64,000 nucleotides of DNA from Nostoc sp. 'Lobaria pulmonaria (5183) cyanobiont' (GCF_002949795.1 NZ_CP026693.1:1-64000); one strand, 5' to 3'; shown: positions 9,232 through 18,694, numbered from the stretch's first letter. Notes: generated from the letters alone by a model not told the origin. Numbers and translations are program-made.

Positions 9232-10679
9232 CAGTAAACCAAAAAGTTTTTAAAATAAGAGCGATTACTAGAAGACTTGTAGCTTATGATACTTATAAAT
9301 ACAGAATATTCCCACTAGCAGACATAGTATAGATTATGATTACTTATGATTAGCTAGCCGAAAAGGGTCAATATTAACCTGATGGAATATAGATGCTTTC
9401 AACGACTTGATATTTCTGCTCAATAGCTTGAGATAAAAAGGCTAACATCTGTTTTAGCGCAAAAAGTATGCGATAAATTAATCGGCTACCTTTCCTTTTA
9501 CGACTGATTCTGAGCCAAAGTAGATTTACCCAAATATTAACTAAAAGAAAAGATATACCCACAAATAGTAATCTCAAAACTGGATTTTTATTATTTGTTC
9601 TAATTCGACAAATATTCTTCAGACGATAACTAGTTTCAATCCCAAATCGTTTTCGATAATCTTGATAAATATAATCTAAATTTGTTCTTACCTTGTGAGT
9701 GACATAAACAAAGTATTGAACTCCACGCTGATTACGCTTTCCCTTCCTATACTTACAAATAATCCATAAATCAAATGTAACTGAATCATCTTTATCTCTT
9801 GTTATTGTATAAGTAGTTTTATAACTTTTCCTGCCCTTGAGAAATTGCTTTATTCCTCCCTTTTTTCCCGTTTTGATGGCAGGCATAAGAAAGGGAATAT
9901 CTAATGCCTGTAACCATCGGATTACAGGAGTATTAAAAAAACCTCTATCTAAATAGAGTTTCTTCACATTTATTTTAAGAGAGTCAAGTTCTGCTAATAA
10001 ATAAGTAATCAGAGCGACACTAGTATCTGATTGACGAACACCCCTTATTGCAAGGGTTACACGCTTATTCTTAGTAATCACATATAAAGTTGCATAGGCG
10101 TAAAATGAATGAGTACCAGCTTTGGCTTGACTTCGATATATGTATGCTGATTCCTCTGATGTTGGCTTACCATAATAACAAATTAAATTTAAATCAATCG
10201 CTATTTTTAAAGAGCCTTTTTTCAATCCTAAAGGAATTCGACTTTTCAGCGCTTGATTTATTTGCGCCTCTAATTCCTCAAAATTGTTGATTTTATTGAG
10301 ATGATATCTAATATCATTAGCTGTGGGAACGTTCTTTAATAATTTGGCTGTATTTTCAATACTATCTCCACTACTAGCTGCCTTAATTAGAATTTCAAAT
10401 AAAGTTTGCTGGTCACATCCCCCCTGAGTTTCAATGGAAAAATTTTCTACTAAACACTCAATAACCTCATCAAGGGTTTCTGAGGCGGTTATTGCCAGTT
10501 CTTCTGATGAAACGCTCAATTTTTTCAGTCAATATGCTACACACTACTCTCATCATTTCATTTTTGGAAATCTTTCAGGATTCTATAAGGATCATTTATA
10601 TATTTAGTATTATATAGCACTTTAAAATACGTAGGCTGAATTAGCGATCGCTCTTTGGGAAAAACTTTTTGGTTTACTG
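9232..10679 (-). mobile_element. ISH3-like insertion sequence, complete, 1448 bp
   Basis: Perfect 20-bp terminal inverted repeats: CAGTAAACCAAAAAGTTTTT at 9232-9251 and its exact complement at 10660-10679. It is flanked by the 5-bp duplication TTTCT. It contains one transposase gene on the reverse strand. Perfect ends and an open transposase frame suggest a recent, still active insertion. It sits inside the 5' ribozyme half of the group II intron. Confidence 0.95.
9374..10519 (-). CDS. ISH3-family-like DDE transposase
   Basis: A 381-residue transposase with a DDE catalytic set at D109 (KIAIDLN), D191 (LYLDRGFF) and E295 (FGIETSYR); the YRKRFGIETSYR signature is typical of IS4-related and ISH3 enzymes. 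The helical N-terminus (about 1-100) should bind the inverted repeats. It fills most of the IS with about 140-160 bp to each end. Family assignment is from memory of motif spacing. It is full length with no frameshift. Confidence 0.9.
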   Translation of the reverse strand: MSVSSEELAITASETLDEVIECLVENFSIETQGGCDQQTLFEILIKAASSGDSIENTAKLLKNVPTANDIRYHLNKINNFEELEAQINQALKSRIPLGLKKGSLKIAIDLNLICYYGKPTSEESAYIYRSQAKAGTHSFYAYATLYVITKNKRVTLAIRGVRQSDTSVALITYLLAELDSLKINVKKLYLDRGFFNTPVIRWLQALDIPFLMPAIKTGKKGGIKQFLKGRKSYKTTYTITRDKDDSVTFDLWIICKYRKGKRNQRGVQYFVYVTHKVRTNLDYIYQDYRKRFGIETSYRLKNICRIRTNNKNPVLRLLFVGISFLLVNIWVNLLWLRISRKRKGSRLIYRILFALKQMLAFLSQAIEQKYQVVESIYIPSG

Positions 10680-10684
10680 TTTCT
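10680..10684. repeat. Target-site duplication TTTCT, right copy
   Basis: Exact partner of the TTTCT at 9227-9231 flanking the ISH3-like IS; shows single-event insertion into the intron. Confidence 0.85.
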
Positions 10685-10948
10685 AGGCTCTGTTTTATCG
10701 TAGGAACTCCCTGTTGTCGCCAGTGTCAACCCGCAACGGTCGTCTGATTGCGCTCTGTTCCCAGCTTCACTCTACAAGAACCGAGCTTGTTCGGTGTGGG
10801 CAGATAAGGAGTCAATTCTGAGTCTGAATGGCAAGACTTACACTTGCATCACTCCGAGAGTTCAGTCTTTAATGTCAGTGATCTGCTGACGGACTGGATT
10901 AGTTATGTACGGATTGAATACCGTGATTCACTAATCAACGAATCGCAC

Positions 10949-11018
10949 CAAGCATCATCACCTTGTCCCAGGCTGCGACGAAGTCCTTGACCATCCTCTC
11001 GTGACCGTCATCAGCCCC
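10949..11018 (-). pseudogene. katG: katG fragment, 5' exon side of the intron
   Basis: The reverse strand reads GADDGHERMVKDFVAAWDKV then MML, which matches the conserved C-terminal helix of catalase-peroxidase. It continues across the intron into DRFDVGA and stop (7247-7268). Upstream the homology stops abruptly at the edge of the second IS (11021), so about 700 residues of KatG are gone. Catalase-peroxidase detoxifies hydrogen peroxide; nothing functional remains here. Confidence 0.8.
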
Positions 11019-11025
11019 TAGCTGT

Positions 11026-11877
11026 CTAATTGGTATTGAGAGCTTGAAACTCAAGCACAGTGAGAAGTTCTTGATGTTGATTAACCAAAGCTTGTATTGC
11101 GCTAACTGGATTACGATGAAGACGACGTTTTTGTTGGCGAGGAGCTTCTGCCATTGCTAATCGACGACGTTGAGTTTTATACTCAGTTATAGGTACTTGC
11201 TGAATTTGTTCAAGTAGCTGTTTTTCATTCTCAGCAAAAAAGAGAACTTGATATTGCCCAAAATCACGCAATTCAACAGTTGATTTGCGCCCACTAATTC
11301 GCCTCTGATGGCGACGCAACTGGCTGAATTTTGACTCAATTTTGAGATTATCTGGCGGTAAACCAGGGATATCATAGCAGTGCAACAAATTAGCCCCGTA
11401 TTTGTGCCACAGCAGTTGTAACTTTTTTTTGAGAGCAAATTGTGCCGGATTTTGTTGACTGTCAGGCACAAACTGTTGTAATAACTCTTCCATCTTGCAC
11501 CGGACTTGAAAGCTTGTTAAAGGTAATTTTGCAGCTTCTGTGATATAAGTCACATCATCTGTGTTACGACTGGTGTGTTCTGGATAGTGCAAACATTCGG
11601 CAATTCTTCGCAGCCACTTGTGCGCCTCTTCTAAATCCGATGCTACTGAACAATTAGTCAGTAAAGCAAGGTCCACCCATACTGACAATAGAGATAAATA
11701 ATCTGTGTCAATTTCCCGGCATGGTAAACTACGTAGTATTTCTCCAATAACTGATAATTGTTGGTAGCCTTCAATACCTCCCCAATTAAAAGGTTTACGA
11801 TTGGTACGATTTACACAATCCCGAATCGCAGCACGAATTTGGGATTCGACTGCCATTAACTCCGCATCTCTTGACAA
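11026..11877 (-). CDS. Transposase, C-terminal frame (OrfB-like half)
   Basis: A 283-residue basic, helical segment with no good ATG; its first possible start is a TTG at 11877. It contains FNWGGIEGYQQL, many Arg/Lys runs (RRHQRRISGRKS, TQRRRLAMAEAP) and ends with a Leu-rich helix. In the -1 frame it is continuous with the upstream transposase half through a T6 run on the coding strand (A6 at 11891-11896). It is either made by ribosomal frameshifting or separated by a one-base slip in that run. Not a stand-alone gene in my view. Confidence 0.6.
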   Translation of the reverse strand: MSRDAELMAVESQIRAAIRDCVNRTNRKPFNWGGIEGYQQLSVIGEILRSLPCREIDTDYLSLLSVWVDLALLTNCSVASDLEEAHKWLRRIAECLHYPEHTSRNTDDVTYITEAAKLPLTSFQVRCKMEELLQQFVPDSQQNPAQFALKKKLQLLWHKYGANLLHCYDIPGLPPDNLKIESKFSQLRRHQRRISGRKSTVELRDFGQYQVLFFAENEKQLLEQIQQVPITEYKTQRRRLAMAEAPRQQKRRLHRNPVSAIQALVNQHQELLTVLEFQALNTN

Positions 11878-11888
11878 ATAGGGAATTG

Positions 11889-12785
11889 CTAAAAAAGGGG
11901 GCTACTGTCTGGCTGTCTTAATTGATTTGGGTGAAGAAGTCTTTCTGAGCGATCTGGAACTTGTGGCAGCCCATCCAAATCTGCCTTTAATTGCTGTCGG
12001 AGCTTTGTATCTAATGGCAGTACAGACTCACTCAAATTACTTAGAAAGTGGGCTTGACAACGCTGATGTGGTGCATTTGACCAACTTGAATTCATTGCAG
12101 CAATGATTGCTGATTCCCCATCTGACAGCGTTGCTAGCACTGTAAAAGGTAATTCCTTATATGGTTGCAGCCATTCAATTAGCCGTTGTGCTTGTGCTTG
12201 TTGTAACTGAATTCCACTGACTGGTGTGCCACTTAGTACTTCGTACAATACATACAGCAAGGTTCCATGACCTTCGGGCTGTAAGGCATCAATTGCCCAA
12301 ATTAAACCACCATGTTCATGGGCTGTGGCAGCTAATTTCTCCTGGGTATGTGCAATCGTTCCACCTAAGAGTGCTAGAAATTGTCGATAGAGCTTGCCTA
12401 CGTTCCTCTCGTTAATTTCAACACCACGCTGCTTTAATAAGCGTTGAATTTCTACCAACTGTTGATGCTCATGCTCATGTTGCCAACCTATAAATGCCAG
12501 CACATCTAGCCCGTAAGTGCTTTGAGGTAAACTATATTTTAGCACACCACAGGCTAAGTAGTGTTTACCAAAATATTCACATTGAGAGTTGGCACATTCT
12601 TTACCCTTGCCTGCCACAAACACTGCTCCATTTAAGGTTTGAATGGTTTTTCGCATGTGCCAAGATGGAAGGCTAACTAATATTGTGTTGCAATGGATAC
12701 ACAATTCTCGCTCACATTTTACAATTATTCGTTTGGCATCCGGGAAATATCTTTGTGGGCGATGCCGAGGCTTTTTTTCGATCAC
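11889..12785 (-). CDS. Transposase, N-terminal frame with catalytic core
   Basis: A 298-residue frame with zinc-ribbon-like cysteines (C29/C32, C64/C69) followed by an RNase H-like core: LIWAIDALQPEG (D166), TLSDGESAI (D222) and HQRCQAHFLSN (about 240-250), like MULE/IS256-type cores. It ends at TAG directly after the CCCCCTTTTTT run. The last residues before the stop lead directly into the downstream frame by a -1 shift, giving about 580 residues in total. The IS family is not recognised with confidence. Confidence 0.7.
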   Translation of the reverse strand: MIEKKPRHRPQRYFPDAKRIIVKCERELCIHCNTILVSLPSWHMRKTIQTLNGAVFVAGKGKECANSQCEYFGKHYLACGVLKYSLPQSTYGLDVLAFIGWQHEHEHQQLVEIQRLLKQRGVEINERNVGKLYRQFLALLGGTIAHTQEKLAATAHEHGGLIWAIDALQPEGHGTLLYVLYEVLSGTPVSGIQLQQAQAQRLIEWLQPYKELPFTVLATLSDGESAIIAAMNSSWSNAPHQRCQAHFLSNLSESVLPLDTKLRQQLKADLDGLPQVPDRSERLLHPNQLRQPDSSPLF

Positions 12786-12953
12786 GAAGTTTTTACTGCT
12801 GGTAGGTGCTCTTTTTACCTTACAACACTCATTAGACAGTCAGGGTACCTTAGCATTTTTTCTGTTTTGGAATAGCATAAAGTTTTTCGCTCATTGAAGT
12901 GGTCGCTTTCATACAGTGAGGTAATTGTTGAATTGTTGCATTAACAATCAAGT

Positions 12954-13568
12954 TTACTTCTGCTGCTTCCAAACCAGGTTGTACTCTCTCTCAACAGCCG
13001 CCAGCAGCTTTGCCTGCAAGGATGACAGATAAGGTTTGGCTTGCTTACCCAACCCCTGCAACAGCCAATCCACAGAAGAGTCACGGCTGTCCACTTGATG
13101 CAACTGCCGTAACCTCACGCATAACTGCTGCATGAATTGGCAATCTTCATCAAGCAGTTCGAGTGATTTCAGGTGTTCGATTTTTACAGTGTAGTCGCCG
13201 TCCCAGGTCTGGACTGTACAGCTATAGTCTCCAACATGAGTTACCACTCCCCAATAACCGCCTTTACCTCTCAGTTCCGGGCTATCTTTGGGCAGAAGAA
13301 TGCATATTTCACCAATATGATGAGGATTGGGTACTTTCGTCCTTTCGCGTATCCTGTCCACTACGTCTTTCACTATGCGACCAAATGGAATCTTATTGCC
13401 AGCTTGCTGTACTGCCTGCTGCCATACATCCGCTTGTACAGTCGGTTCCAACTCGGCTTTCGCCAAAAAACGCAATTGTCGTTCATTGGTCGGCATTGGA
13501 ATTTGCCGACCAATGGTCGGCAAAAACTTTTGAAGATTCTCATAAACTACAGTTGCCGAAATCTTCAA
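12954..13568 (-). pseudogene. ParB-like plasmid protein, 5'-truncated
   Basis: A 204-residue C-terminal region of a cyanobacterial plasmid family, from memory annotated ParB-like: TNERQLRFLAKAELEP, then VVDRIRERTKVPNPHHIGEI, then GKGGYWGVVTHVG, then VQTWDGDYTVKIEHLKSL. No ATG is available: the frame opens at a TAA about 50 bp upstream and the first start is TTG 13566-13568, so the N-terminal half is missing. Part of its coding sequence (the LPTIGRQ region, 13502-13524) is an 11-bp-arm palindrome that recurs at 32927-32949 in a second, more degraded fragment. Confidence 0.6.
13502..13524. repeat. Palindrome, 11-bp arms, copy 1
   Basis: Arms TTTGCCGACCA and TGGTCGGCAAA around one A, perfectly symmetric. 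It lies within the truncated ParB-like frame. An identical copy is at about 32927-32949. Confidence 0.8.
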
Positions 13569-13769
13569 GTACCCAACAATAGGAAGGATGGGGTTTTTCG
13601 TTGCTTTTTATATTTTGCAGTCTTAAGGCACTACCAAATATAAAACTCATTAAAAAATCTTATAGAGCAATTATCAAAAAAAACACCGCGCCAGAGCCAC
13701 AACAACAAAATACTGTTTAGGCGTATTCTAGAAAATACCCTCTTCAACACACGGGTAAAACAACGGCTA

Positions 13770-14084
13770 ATGCTTGATTATTTGACAGCGGGTATTGCAT
13801 TTTGGATGACTTTGTTTGGAGTACAAGAGTCGTTGTTAGAATTTCGCCTGGGTTATCTCGGTCGCTACTGGTTTCTTGCAATTAGTGCTAGCCTACTCCT
13901 GAGCTTTTTGCTCTCTGCCCCGATTACTATCACGCTAATCATTAAATTTGCAGTAGATCCGTTTACTTTCCCTGGTAATGTTATTCTTTGTGCGATCGCT
14001 GCCGTCATCTTTGGTGTGATTCTCAGTCTGGCACAATGGCTGATACTTCGTCAAACCGAAATGACACCGAGAGTTTTTGCATGA
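13770..14084 (+). CDS. Small membrane protein, 104 aa
   Basis: Three hydrophobic segments at about residues 7-20, 33-60 and 70-95 predict a small integral membrane protein. Charged residues are rare (R26, R32, K59, R93). No family is recognised; it may be the N-terminal part of a longer membrane protein cut off during rearrangement, since the sequence ends soon after the last membrane helix. It stands alone between the truncated ParB-like gene and the monooxygenase gene on the other side of 450 bp of non-coding DNA. Confidence 0.5.
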   Translation: MLDYLTAGIAFWMTLFGVQESLLEFRLGYLGRYWFLAISASLLLSFLLSAPITITLIIKFAVDPFTFPGNVILCAIAAVIFGVILSLAQWLILRQTEMTPRVFA

Positions 14085-14531
14085 GGATGAAGAATAATAT
14101 CTTGGGTTAAGGGGGATATGAACTTTCGCTACATAGAAAGCGAATAAAGACTGTATTTGCTTTTTTAGTTAAAGGCAGAGTATTTGGAGGTTGAGAAAGT
14201 TGAGCAAAAATGTTTAAAGATTGACCGTTCTCACAACTGCCAGTCATGAGTTTTAGCTGATTATAAAAATCTTATCACTTATTAACCATTTAATATCAAG
14301 CAGATAAATGTTAGGAGCTTATTATAATCATGATTTTAACTTGCGAAGGTAATCCGAAATCAGCGATTCTGACAAAATTAAGATAAAGTTTGATTACAAA
14401 AAAACACTTTTGTCAGTTACTAACAACGACAAAAATCTATGGGATTGGTATTAATATTCTAATACACTGATACACTGTTTGAAGTTCCCTGTCAGATTTA
14501 GTCTGGTGTTTACTCGGCTTTCTTTTGTTTT
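14085..14531. other. Non-coding AT-rich stretch
   Basis: There is no credible gene. AT-rich sequence just before 14532 probably includes the promoter of the monooxygenase gene. I see no repeat or strong hairpin. Confidence 0.4.
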
Positions 14532-16034
14532 ATGGAAATATATGATGTTGTAATTGTTGGTGCTGGCCCCATTGGATTAGCAACTGCTATTGGACTACGC
14601 AAGCGTGGTATTGAAAACGTTCTTGTCATAGATCAAACTCGCAGCTTTCGCCAGATTGGTCATGGGTTGGATCTTCTCCCCAATGGATTAAAAGCTCTCA
14701 AATGTTTAGAACCTAACGCTTATGAAGAGGTCAGGAAAACTAGCGTTAGGTTCTTTAATCCCCAACAATCTAATGACGAGAAAACTATCAAAACGACTCA
14801 GGAACAAAAACCTCCAAAGACATCTCCTAGATGGGTTTACAAAAATTTGCAGGGGCAGCTAATTCGATCAATATCTCTTGGATTCGACGACTGGTTTAAA
14901 GATTATGGGGAAGGTCGAGTGTCAATTCCTTGGTATGATTTGCAGACAACCTTAAGACATCTACTACCCCAGGAGCAGGTTCAAGCTAATCACTGTTGTA
15001 TCAATGTTGTGGATGAACCAGAAAATAGGTGTGTCCGAATAGATTACGTATCTGATACAAGCATAGAAGGCAACCCCTATGCTCATTGGACAAACGAAAA
15101 TAAACATAATAATACACAGTTCGAGAGTTCAAACACTATCCCCAAACAATTAGAAACAAAATCGCTTCGAGCTAAGTTAATTGTTGCAGCAGACGGGATT
15201 AACTCTACAATTCGTAGAGTTCTTTACAAAGATAGTCCATATTGTGATTTTGCAAATCCTGAATATTCAGGATTTGCAGCAATATCTTGTATGGAAATAG
15301 CTGAGATACCAAGTGAACTGTCGACAGAATTACAAGATAAATTCTTTCAAGATTCATCAATTGTAACACTCAGTAACGATCAAATATTTAGCGATCAACC
15401 TTGGATAGAAAAACCAAGGTTGATGTTATTTCGCAAACGAAATGGTCAAGTTGGGTATATCATAACTCTGGCTTTGCCTTTGGATTTATTACAGGGTCAG
15501 TCTGGAAGTTCTTTGATTGATTTAGCTGTACAAGAGTTAGAGAAGGCAGACTTTCCTCACACACTCAAGCAATTAGTGCGTATCTCTCCTCCTGCTGATA
15601 TGCAGCAACGTCCATATTACATTCACCGCGCTACCATTTCAGATTCTATCCAAATCAAGAGCAAAACTGACATTAATACTGAAGAGTACCCTGTCAAATT
15701 TCAACCATCCTGGAGTATTGGGCGAGTTGTTTTGGTTGGTGATGCAGCACATGGAATGCCCCCGTTCACAGCTCAAGGAGCTAATCAAGGGCTTGAAGAT
15801 GCACTAGCTATTACAACGATTATTGCTAACATCGCTCTTGAGAATAACTGGAACGATAAGCAAGTTATAGCCACAGCCTTCGAGAAATATGAGCGTCTCC
15901 GTCGCCCATTTGTGACATACATCCAAAAGGCAACATTGACAGGTTTCCCCCACTCGTCAAACGAAAATTGGCAAGAATATCACCGACAGGTACATTCCCG
16001 CAATTTTGACCAAGTATTAGAAGCGTTGTTGTGA
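14532..16034 (+). CDS. FAD-dependent monooxygenase (PHBH fold)
   Basis: A 500-residue flavoprotein. The N-terminal dinucleotide fold is VVIVGAGPIGLATAIGLRKR (about 6-25) and the FAD ribityl/phosphate motif is VVLVGDAAHGMPPFTAQGAN (about 397-416) followed by QGLEDA; both are typical of class A aromatic monooxygenases and zeaxanthin-epoxidase-like enzymes. They use NAD(P)H and O2 to hydroxylate or epoxidise aromatic or isoprenoid substrates. The substrate here cannot be told. A Ser/Thr/Asn-rich insertion at about 180-220 is longer than usual. It stands about 200 bp before the exoprotein gene and may not share its transcript. Confidence 0.87.
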   Translation: MEIYDVVIVGAGPIGLATAIGLRKRGIENVLVIDQTRSFRQIGHGLDLLPNGLKALKCLEPNAYEEVRKTSVRFFNPQQSNDEKTIKTTQEQKPPKTSPRWVYKNLQGQLIRSISLGFDDWFKDYGEGRVSIPWYDLQTTLRHLLPQEQVQANHCCINVVDEPENRCVRIDYVSDTSIEGNPYAHWTNENKHNNTQFESSNTIPKQLETKSLRAKLIVAADGINSTIRRVLYKDSPYCDFANPEYSGFAAISCMEIAEIPSELSTELQDKFFQDSSIVTLSNDQIFSDQPWIEKPRLMLFRKRNGQVGYIITLALPLDLLQGQSGSSLIDLAVQELEKADFPHTLKQLVRISPPADMQQRPYYIHRATISDSIQIKSKTDINTEEYPVKFQPSWSIGRVVLVGDAAHGMPPFTAQGANQGLEDALAITTIIANIALENNWNDKQVIATAFEKYERLRRPFVTYIQKATLTGFPHSSNENWQEYHRQVHSRNFDQVLEALL

Positions 16035-16234
16035 AATCCTCTGCGGCCAAGGCATAGTTAGGGTGCAAAGTCATTCTTCTCACACCTAGTGTCATCTGCA
16101 CCAATTAAAGGAATTTGTCTGAGCTAATTGAACTTGATAATTTTCTCAATCAAAATAATAGCCAGACTTGACTCTGTGAGCAGCAGACGCCTTTTCTTCA
16201 GCCAATAATCGCAAATATAAAAAAGGGGAATCCA

Positions 16235-18679
16235 GTGAAACAGCGTGCTATACAATTCTGGAGTATTCAAGGTAGCGTCTTCTTTTTATCGCTAGCCTCC
16301 TCATCAGTTACAGCACAAATTATACCAGATAAAACTTTACCAACTAATTCTATTGTTACACCACAGGACAATACCAGGGTCATTGATGGAGGTACTATTA
16401 AGGGTAGCAACTTGTTCCATAGCTTTGAACAGTTTTCTATTCCTACAGGCAGCACGGTTTTATTCAACAACGCTCAAAATATTCAGAATATTTTTAGTCG
16501 TGTAACAGGCTCATCAGTTTCCAACATAGATGGCTTAATCAAAGCTAAAGGCACAGCCAACTTATTTTTAATCAATCCTAGTGGGATTATCTTTGGAAAA
16601 AATGCCCGACTAGATATCGGTGGCTCGTTCTTGGTAAGTACTGCTAAGGTGATAAAATTTGCTGATGGCTTTGAGTTCAGAGCAAATGGTAGCCAAACCA
16701 AACCACTATTGACTATTAGTGTGCCTACTGGTTTACAGCTTGGGAGTGATTCAGCTGCTATTCAAGTTCTGGGTACAGGTGAGGGGTTAACTGCTCCTAG
16801 CTCAATCGGCTCCCCAACTATTAGAAATAATGACGTAACTGGGTTGCGAGTGCAACTAGGAAAGACCCTAGCTTTAGTAGGAGGGGATGTATCTTTAGCG
16901 GGTGGTAGTCTAATTGCTGATCAAGGACGTATTGAGTTAGGTAGTGTTGGAAATGGTACGGTTAGTCTTAATCCAGTTGCTCAAGGCTTTGCTCTGAGCT
17001 ATCCGAATGTGCAACGCTTTGGAAACATTAGCCTTTCAAAAAAAGCTTTAGCTGATACTAGTGGTGTCGGTTCTATTCAAATACAAGCTAATAATATAAA
17101 ACTCACTGATGGTTCAGCAATTTTGATTCAGAATCAAAGTTCGCATCCTTCAGGCAGTATTAATGTCAACGCTACTGGGTCACTAGAATTGAGCGGTATC
17201 TCTTCAAAAGATGGCAGATTCACTACCATCTTGCGGACTGAATCTCTAAATTCTGGAAGTGCAGGAGACATCAATCTTTTCACTAAGAATTTAGTTGTTC
17301 AAGGAGGATCAGGAATAGGCAGTAGAACCTACAGTGATGGTCAAGGAGGTAATGTAACTGTAAATGCCTCTGACTCTATAGAGCTACTTGGCTTTTCATC
17401 GTTTAATCCTTTCATTACTAGCAGCATCATCAATAGCACCTTAACAAATGGAAAGGCAGGAGATATCACAGTATCAACAAATCGCTTAGTAGCTACTGAT
17501 GGGGGTGTGATAATATCTCTCACTCTGGGAACCGGTGCTGGAGGAAATGTAGTTTTGAATGTAGTTAATTCTGTAGAATTGACTAATTCCATCAAATTGA
17601 TGAATTCCGGGTTAGATTATGTCCCCAGCTATTTTGCCACAACAGATTTTCATGCGGGGAATGCTGGCAGTTTGACAATTAATACATCAAGGTTAATAAT
17701 CGGGCAGCAAGCAAGGGTTAGTTCTTCTACCGTCGGCTCTGGCTCTGCTGGAAGTATTACCATTAATGCTTCTAACTTAGATGTAAGTGGTAGAATCAGT
17801 TCCTCTGTTCTTATGGCAGACGAAGACACTCAGCAACTGTTCGCATCTCCTCAATCACCGAGTGGAAATCCTGGAGGAATAAAAATCAATACTGAAAACT
17901 TGAGTCTGATGAATGGTGGTATCATTACTGTCACAAATCAAGGAATAAGTAATGCTGGAACTATCTTAATAAACGCTAAATCTATCTCTTTAGACAACAA
18001 AAGTGCCATTATAGCAACTACTGCTAACGGCGAAGGCGGTAATATTTTCGTGAATACACGGTATTTGCAGCTAAGTAATAACAGTGCTGTAACGGCGACC
18101 GCAGGTAGTAGAGGCAATGGCGGAAACATTAACATTAACGCAGACATATTAACCGCCTGGGGTAACAGCAGCATCGCCGCAGATGCCTTTGAGGGTCGTG
18201 GTGGAAATATTACAATTAATGCTCAAGGACTATTCTTTTCTTCTGATAGCTTGATTACAGCTAGTTCTAAGTATGGAATTAATGGTACGGTTAAGTACAA
18301 CATTCTTGCTCCTAACATTTACTCTACTCAACTAAAAGCAGAAGTAATTCCAATAACTCCTCAAATCACCCCAGTTTGTCAGTCACCAGCAGGCACAGAA
18401 GTAAGTAGTTTTCGAGTTAGTAGTACTCGCAATCTCCAATCTAAGCCTAACAACCTGATGTCTAACAATGTTGAGCAAAGTAACTCTGTTCCAGTTCCAG
18501 TTTTTAATAATTCACATAATCCTAAATCATTAATAAGTAACCAAGCTACACAAATCATGGAAGCCAACGTTTTGATTCGGGATTCTCAAGGGAATTTAGT
18601 TTTGACGACAGACCAAGCAAATCCAACCTGGGATAATGCTTCACTGTCTGCAAGTTCTTGTTTTTCAGGATCTCAGTGA
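16235..18679 (+). CDS. Two-partner-secretion exoprotein (filamentous haemagglutinin type)
   Basis: An 814-residue exported protein starting at GTG 16235 behind AAAAGGGGA. A signal peptide (to about residue 27, VTAQ) leads into the TPS/haemagglutinin N-terminal domain: FHSFEQFSIPTGSTVLF, IDGLIKAKGTANLFLINPSG and IIFGKNARLDIGGSF are hallmark stretches. Residues about 270-690 are Gly/Asn/Ser-rich repeats of the NINA, GGNI, INASN type that fold as a right-handed beta-helix. A disordered tail ends in a Cys-containing LSASSCFSG. It should cross the outer membrane through an FhaC/ShlB-type partner, but no such gene is in this window. Sixteen bases separate it from the CHAT gene. Confidence 0.9.
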   Translation: MKQRAIQFWSIQGSVFFLSLASSSVTAQIIPDKTLPTNSIVTPQDNTRVIDGGTIKGSNLFHSFEQFSIPTGSTVLFNNAQNIQNIFSRVTGSSVSNIDGLIKAKGTANLFLINPSGIIFGKNARLDIGGSFLVSTAKVIKFADGFEFRANGSQTKPLLTISVPTGLQLGSDSAAIQVLGTGEGLTAPSSIGSPTIRNNDVTGLRVQLGKTLALVGGDVSLAGGSLIADQGRIELGSVGNGTVSLNPVAQGFALSYPNVQRFGNISLSKKALADTSGVGSIQIQANNIKLTDGSAILIQNQSSHPSGSINVNATGSLELSGISSKDGRFTTILRTESLNSGSAGDINLFTKNLVVQGGSGIGSRTYSDGQGGNVTVNASDSIELLGFSSFNPFITSSIINSTLTNGKAGDITVSTNRLVATDGGVIISLTLGTGAGGNVVLNVVNSVELTNSIKLMNSGLDYVPSYFATTDFHAGNAGSLTINTSRLIIGQQARVSSSTVGSGSAGSITINASNLDVSGRISSSVLMADEDTQQLFASPQSPSGNPGGIKINTENLSLMNGGIITVTNQGISNAGTILINAKSISLDNKSAIIATTANGEGGNIFVNTRYLQLSNNSAVTATAGSRGNGGNININADILTAWGNSSIAADAFEGRGGNITINAQGLFFSSDSLITASSKYGINGTVKYNILAPNIYSTQLKAEVIPITPQITPVCQSPAGTEVSSFRVSSTRNLQSKPNNLMSNNVEQSNSVPVPVFNNSHNPKSLISNQATQIMEANVLIRDSQGNLVLTTDQANPTWDNASLSASSCFSGSQ

Positions 18680-18694
18680 TCAAAAGATATAAAA

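Larger units (their letters stand above)
7269..10948 (-). mobile_element. Group II intron interrupted by an ISH3-like IS
   Basis: The 5' end on the reverse strand is GTGCGATTCGTTG at 10948, a canonical GTGYG start. The 3' end is near 7269-7270 after domains V and VI. The intron-encoded protein lies at 7355-8935. Without the 1448-bp IS plus its 5-bp duplication the intron is about 2.2 kb, with about 560 nt of ribozyme before the protein gene, which fits bacterial ORF-containing group II introns. The 3' boundary is set by the katG reading frame, which needs ATCGC as exon start; a normal AY ending would place it one base away (7270). The IS splits the 5' ribozyme part (domain I-III), so splicing is probably abolished. 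Confidence 0.85.
11021..12842 (-). mobile_element. Insertion sequence with a split transposase, family not assigned
   Basis: The short terminal inverted repeat CTGTCTAAT occurs at 11022-11030, with its complement ATTAGACAG at 12831-12839. The transposase stop codon lies inside the left repeat. Two reverse-strand reading frames (12785-11889, then 11877-11026) fill the element. The element abuts the truncated katG tail, so it or a rearrangement through it removed the rest of katG. I could not identify a convincing target duplication. Exact ends are uncertain by a few bases. Confidence 0.65.

Noticed and set aside
13163..13643. Several forward frames of 70-156 codons
   Set aside because: They lie antisense to the ParB-like gene, whose conserved residues are clearly on the reverse strand.
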